Positions 59,501-64,000 of a stretch of DNA of 64,000 nt are shown here, piece after piece. Position numbers and translations under genes: made by a program. Every line of letters starts with the position of its first letter. Within the stretch, counting starts at the first letter, position 1. The DNA is taken from assembly GCA_028551475.1 (NCBI GenBank), contig CM052357.1:29347745-29411744 (forward strand), in the 5' to 3' direction. Origin of the DNA: Casuarina equisetifolia. Lineage: Eukaryota; Streptophyta; Magnoliopsida; Fagales; Casuarinaceae. A model generated the notes under the pieces. The model ran no database searches. It saw only the letters and a list, made by a program, of their open reading frames with translations, and was not told the DNA's origin.

Positions 59501-59705
59501 TGCCTTCTAGGTTTCTTTATACTCCTTCATTTATTAAGAAATCTTAAAGAAATTTTAGTCAAATACTACTAGGAAAATCTACTACTATAAGAGAATAGAA
59601 ATTTTAGCCGAATACTACTAAGAAAACCACTATAACAAAAAAATAACCTTAAGGCCCACAATTACAATCATATCCTTTAATCTAACTGTTTCATCAATTT
59701 TAACA
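56506..59705 (-). mobile_element. Old, gutted LTR element (copia-like)
   Basis: Left LTR 56506-58114 (interrupted by a LINE) and right LTR 59246-59705 share TGTT...GAATT/AATTTAACC-type starts and CA ends. Near-matching target duplications CTAAG (56501-56505) and TTAAG (59706-59710) flank them. On the minus strand the base run next to the right LTR reads AAGTGATATTAGAATCA, a decayed form of the tRNA-Met primer site common in copia. The run next to the left LTR reads AAGGGAGAGA, a polypurine tract. The interior (58115-59245) has no coding capacity. Confidence 0.75.
56784..57920 (-). mobile_element. LINE nested in the left LTR
   Basis: Minus-strand LINE 3' part, starting with its tail as a T-tract. 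A direct duplication TTCTCTATGCTTT flanks it (56771-56783 and 57921-57933). It carries decayed RT/knuckle sequence; the frame at 56897-57124 corresponds to the tail frame at 17308-17529. Confidence 0.85.
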
Positions 59706-59710
59706 TTAAG

Positions 59711-61232
59711 TTATTTGAGTAGTACTATAAAACTAAGGCTAAAAGAGTTTTATAATATTTATTCTATTCAAAAGACAATAATTGTAAAGTTTTTATTGAA
59801 TTAATTAGGAAAAAATTAATTTCCTAGACAAGTTGTAAAGGTCAAATGACATAAAATTATTGTGTACATGTGGAGGCACTTTTATGCTCGATCCTAATAA
59901 CTATGGTTAGAATTGTGTGAATTTCTAACAAGTGATATTAGAATGATTGCAACAGCTTAGAAATAACCTAGAACAATGTTGAAATTGGGCTTCGACACTA
60001 GTATAATAAAGTTCAAACTAAAGCTCGATAAAAAAATGAGAAATAGAGTCTTGTGAAATGTAGTTGAACCAATTATTAGTGGAAAATAGACAAATTGGCT
60101 TGAGAAAGACAAAGCGCTCAAGACAAATATAATGGGTTGTGAGAAAAAGGGAAATTAGGGAGAAGCCTATAAGTGAACAAATTGTTTCTATATTTTGTTG
60201 TGATAATACTCCACAATACTTTGCCTATACTTATGGGCTAGAAACCACATTCTATGTATGATAAATAAAAAATGACAACAATTACAAAAAAATAAGGGAA
60301 ATCACACCTAACATGTCTATAGTTATAAGGTCTAATCAAGGTGGGTAGTCATGGCAACATATCATACATTTAACATAAGTTCATTTTGTTAGATTATTTT
60401 GTAAGCTCATGTAATATGGGCTTATATCAATTAACATATATTAATTCTCTTATGAAGTTTTATTGATGTAAACAATATTTATCTAGATGAATAAAACAAA
60501 TATTACCCTTGATTACGAGCATAATGCTAGCTAGTGTGGGTTATAGTGTATCTTATAAAATTGTGATAAGTTAAGACTATTTTATTCAATACATTAAAAG
60601 TTAAATTTTATTGAAATCAGGGTCATGGTGGATTTGAGAGGATTAAGGGCATAATGGTCATTTTGTCAAGATTAATACTTTTATTTATTTAATGAAACAT
60701 TCATGCACATTTTTGTATGTTCATAAAATAGACAACCTTTCATGTAAACCGTCCTCTCTACCACCGAGTGTTTCTTGTTATTGATTTTAGTGCAAATTTC
60801 TTGTTTCTCATCAATTGTAATTAGAGTAATAGAGGATAAAATCTTAGTTAAAACTATAAAAAATGCAAACATAGTTAGGTACACAAATCTCATTCTAGTT
60901 TATGCATGAAAACTTTTTTCAATCTATGATTGATGTTCAAATTCTAGATCAAAGCCTCGTTTGAGGTGATTTATCTCTAACACATTTAGCTCGTGGTTAT
61001 TAATACAAGACAGTTCTACTTATAAGGAAAACAGCAAAGTCCTAATCAGATGTTATCTAGTGATAATGACAAAAAAATATATGTAATGGTAAGACTAAAC
61101 ACTGTCATGCCATCTCCATTATCTTCAATCTTTTCAGCTTTGATAGGTCACCCAACTTTTTTCACTTTCTTAAGTAGTGCATCAGCTCGTAAAACTTTCT
61201 GACTTGATGTGCTCGCTCAATTCTCATATTTG
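59711..61232. other. AT-rich interval with unit-end fragments
   Basis: 60090-60140 and 61000-61100 resemble 38857-38990 of unit B, separated here by about 850 bp of unrelated AT-rich DNA. No gene is supported; the 70-codon minus ORF at 60681-60893 has no recognised motif. Confidence 0.4.
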
Positions 61233-64000
61233 ACAACCCAGATGTTGTTCACTCAAAAGCAGTCCCGTGTTTGTAGTCTCAGAAACCCCATTAGTTGCAA
61301 CAACTTTTACTTGGATATCATTCCTTTAAGGTGTGGTGTTTTATGTGAACGTGGCTCTAAATATGAACTGTTTGTAAGAGATATCCTTCTCTCTTGAATC
61401 TTAGACAGTCCTTGTGATTCAGTCTTCCTTTCATCCTGAGCTCCTTTACAGTGCCAACCGATAACATTTCTCCGTAAGCTTTGGCAACAATCAGGGCCTT
61501 AAAACAATCACCAGCTGGGTACTAGCATGGTACCGATGTTAAACAGCATGCTACCGATATTAAACGGTCACCAGAATTGTATGTGTATAAACGGCAATCA
61601 AAAAGTTGCTTAAGCTTTTATTCTAAAGATTTAGTACAAGCAATCACAAGAGGTTACTGTAAAAGTATGAGTCCCACACCAGTAAGAAAGCGCAGAACTT
61701 TTGGCCTTATAAGAGCTGCGTCTTTTGGAGAGAGATAATTAGGCCGGTTGCTGACAGTTGCTTCCCGCAATAATTAAGGATGAAAATGGATTGTCCTCTT
61801 ATATTTACAGAAAAGTTAAACGCTACATCTTCCTCTTTGTTTCTTTTTTTTTTTAATTTCTTCCGCTTTTTCCAACGTACTAATTTGCATGTTTTTCCTC
61901 TGTTCTCATGTCCAATCTCTTCGTTTCACAAATGCAGCAAAACCAAGAAAATTATGCTACTAAAGTTCAACTAAATCAAACATCAAACATCTTTCGATGT
62001 ATTTTTAGTGCAACTGTTCTCTCATATAAGAACAAATCTAGTGAGAAAAGTGTTCGACAGCGTTGGAGATGAAATATATGGGTTTGTATGAATTACATCA
62101 TTCGTGACGTTCGAATTATCATTGTGGGAAGCACAGAAAATAAAACAAAAATAAAGAAAGGAAAAGATGCTCTTAGACAAACAAACACAATCATGCTAGT
62201 TGTATAATAATAAACGTTAAGTTAGTTTTAGCGAAGGCTAGAGTCTGTAAATTCAACCCACTTTGATGACTGCTTTAAACCGTTTAGCGAACGACAAAGA
62301 TATATTTTGACTATAAAAAGGGGAGAATAAAAGAACTAATTAACAACGACGAAAACTTATAAATATTTAATCCAAAAAGGCTGCGGGCTAAGTGCTATGG
62401 TAGGTCTCTAGAAAAATGGAGACAAACTCTTTTGGATGGCTACTGTTTTACAATAAGCACTTGGGGCGGCTTACGACTCGTCTTAAGACTTAAACAGTTA
62501 TAAAGGTGTACTTGTAGAGAAGTTCTGCTTGACCGCTTGTACTAAAAGTGAGCGTGCGCATTGAAGTTTTATTCCCGTTTTCATTATTTTTTTTTTGTCA
62601 CTTTTTTGTTGTATATGTTTTTGATAGAAATTGCCTAACCACCATCTCAGATTCTCATTGGAAGCTGGATAGTTAGGAACGTCTTTAGAGATAAATTCTA
62701 GTAATAACAATTACTTAAGAAGCATGAGGGTTACGGAAAAGTAGTATTATCTGTCGTTAAATTGTACGATCATAGTGCAAAGTTTCCTGGAACCTAAAAT
62801 AGACACAATATGTAAGAGAACCAAACGTTGCTCGACTTGGCTGTTCACATCTTCTATTTGACTGAACGCCAGGAAAGGATTCCATAATCAGATAAGAAGA
62901 TATGTTAGGTACACGCCGGAGATTTTATTTTATTTTATTTTTTTGTATCAAGATCAGTTCGTAGCCTAACTAGGAAAATATATCAGAACCTGGATCTGCA
63001 GTCGAACAAATGGTGAAGGAATACCCTAAGGTTCTCTATGGTCCTATTCCCTCTCTAGAGTGTCAGTTGAAGAGAGCTTGGTGCATGTTAGAGGATCTTG
63101 AATCTTGACATTCGAAGATTCAGTAGAGATATTCTCATGCCCTTGGCGTCGGTATAAAACACCGACCCTTTCACGTTGCTTGTGCTCTACAGCCCTGCAC
63201 AACAGAGATTTTCTCTATTTTATTATTCCATTACTATTGAGTTCAGGTATCTGTTGCTCAGCTCATGAGCTCCCCAGTTTGAGGAGGCAACCATGCAGTT
63301 CTTTTCGCAAGATTCTGAAATTTTTAATCCTTGTATACAGAGGGACGGAGAGGGCTCGAGGCAAAGCACTCTGTCTGGAGTTTTCATCGTTTGCCTTACT
63401 TTTTAAAAGGCCACTTCTAAAGAGGCCACCGTCGAAGTAAAGCCGTCAGGACTTCGAACGGATTGGTGGCTTTTATGCTCTTGACTTGACGTTTGTCAAC
63501 CTCTTGACCATAAGCTTTTTAGGTTCTAACCAGAAAAAAGGCCACTAAGCAATATGGAACGAGCAAAGTGCATCAACCTAATGGTCTGTGATGCATGTGT
63601 GCTGACAGATTCACAGCAGGAATTGGACTCGCGACAAATACGAATCTTTTACAGAACAAAGTGTCGTCGGCATGCTTAGCTTGCATAAAAGAATTTTAAA
63701 AAAGAGAGCCCAGTGCAGGCTTCTTTTTCTTTTTGGGCATGATGGGCGGATGTGCTTTCTTTGCGTTCCTAGACCAAAAGATTCTGAGCTTATATGCAGC
63801 CATCCCGATCTGATATTTTACATTTCTGAGTGAACCGTGCAGCGAATCACTTTTTGGTGCAATTATCTTGAGTGGGTTAAGGCCGACTAAGCTCATTCTC
63901 GTTGTTCTAGATCAATATATCTTAGTTCTTGAATTCTGCCTGCCGAAAAAGAATTGATTAACTAGATTTCCATCATTACAAACCTTTAAACAACCCTGCA
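61233..64000 (+). repeat. Start of a further unit, running off the window
   Basis: Parallels unit C from 39476: unit start, uninterrupted GTTTGTATG site (62082), (TTTTA)n tract (about 62923), TATAAAA (63153-63159), CTCCCCAGTTTGAGG block (about 63270) and the 'gcatgatgggcggatgtgc' block (about 63738). It lacks the LTR and LINE insertions of the other copies up to this point, so it is the most intact copy of this part. No ORF is frame-conserved. The CEP-bearing end would lie beyond 64000. Confidence 0.65.

Noticed and set aside
62498..62710. Minus-strand ORFs with LLEFISK...NYPAS...ENLRWW at 62498, 44022 and 31712
   Set aside because: Partly similar because the units are duplicates; the frame breaks in different places and no family is recognised.

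Overview
This window is nuclear DNA from a flowering plant, most probably a eudicot. The evidence is intron-containing receptor-kinase remnants, C-terminally encoded peptide (CEP) genes, L1-type LINEs, a Ty1/copia tail and LTR elements whose primer-binding site matches plant tRNA-Asp. It is AT-rich, gene-poor and full of nested retroelements. I cannot name the species from sequence alone.

The only intact-looking plant genes are four small plus-strand CEP hormone precursors of 93-94 aa at 18870-19151, 19179-19463, 37110-37391 and 50784-51065. Each has a signal peptide, a basic CxxC propeptide and one C-terminal 15-residue CEP motif. They lie in diverged copies of one ancestral segment: unit A (1 to about 20.8 kb, broken by insertions), unit B (about 31.1-39.5 kb), unit C (about 39.5-54 kb) and the start of a further unit (about 61.2 kb to the window end). 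In unit A the gene has also been duplicated locally, giving two ORFs 27 bases apart; the second takes its start codon and first residues from the former 3' UTR. A second, more diverged CEP-like open frame lies in units A and B (12418-12576 and 34768-34899), without a recognisable first exon.

Layout: 1-517 unit A; 518-6539 a gag-only LTR retrotransposon (minus strand); 6545-12970 unit A with LINE debris; 12977-14261 a solo LTR of the same family; 14267-20850 unit A with a LINE (about 14990-17652) and the CEP pair; 20852-30410 a cysteine-rich receptor-like kinase (CRK) pseudogene split by a second gag-only element (21113-27364); 30541-31094 a Ty1/copia 3' end; 31140-39475 unit B with a CEP; 39476-54990 unit C with LINE debris, an internal partial duplication and a CEP; 54990-61200 mostly old repeats, including a degenerate LTR element (56506-59705) that carries a nested LINE; 61233-64000 the start of another unit.

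The two gag-only elements and the solo LTR are well defined by TG...CA ends, perfect 5-bp target-site duplications, a tRNA-Asp primer site and a polypurine tract. They encode only Gag, so they would need protease, reverse transcriptase and integrase from elsewhere. This matches the known class of non-autonomous plant elements called TR-GAG. No tRNA gene, rRNA gene or CRISPR array was seen. All homology statements come from reading motifs by eye; no database search was run.
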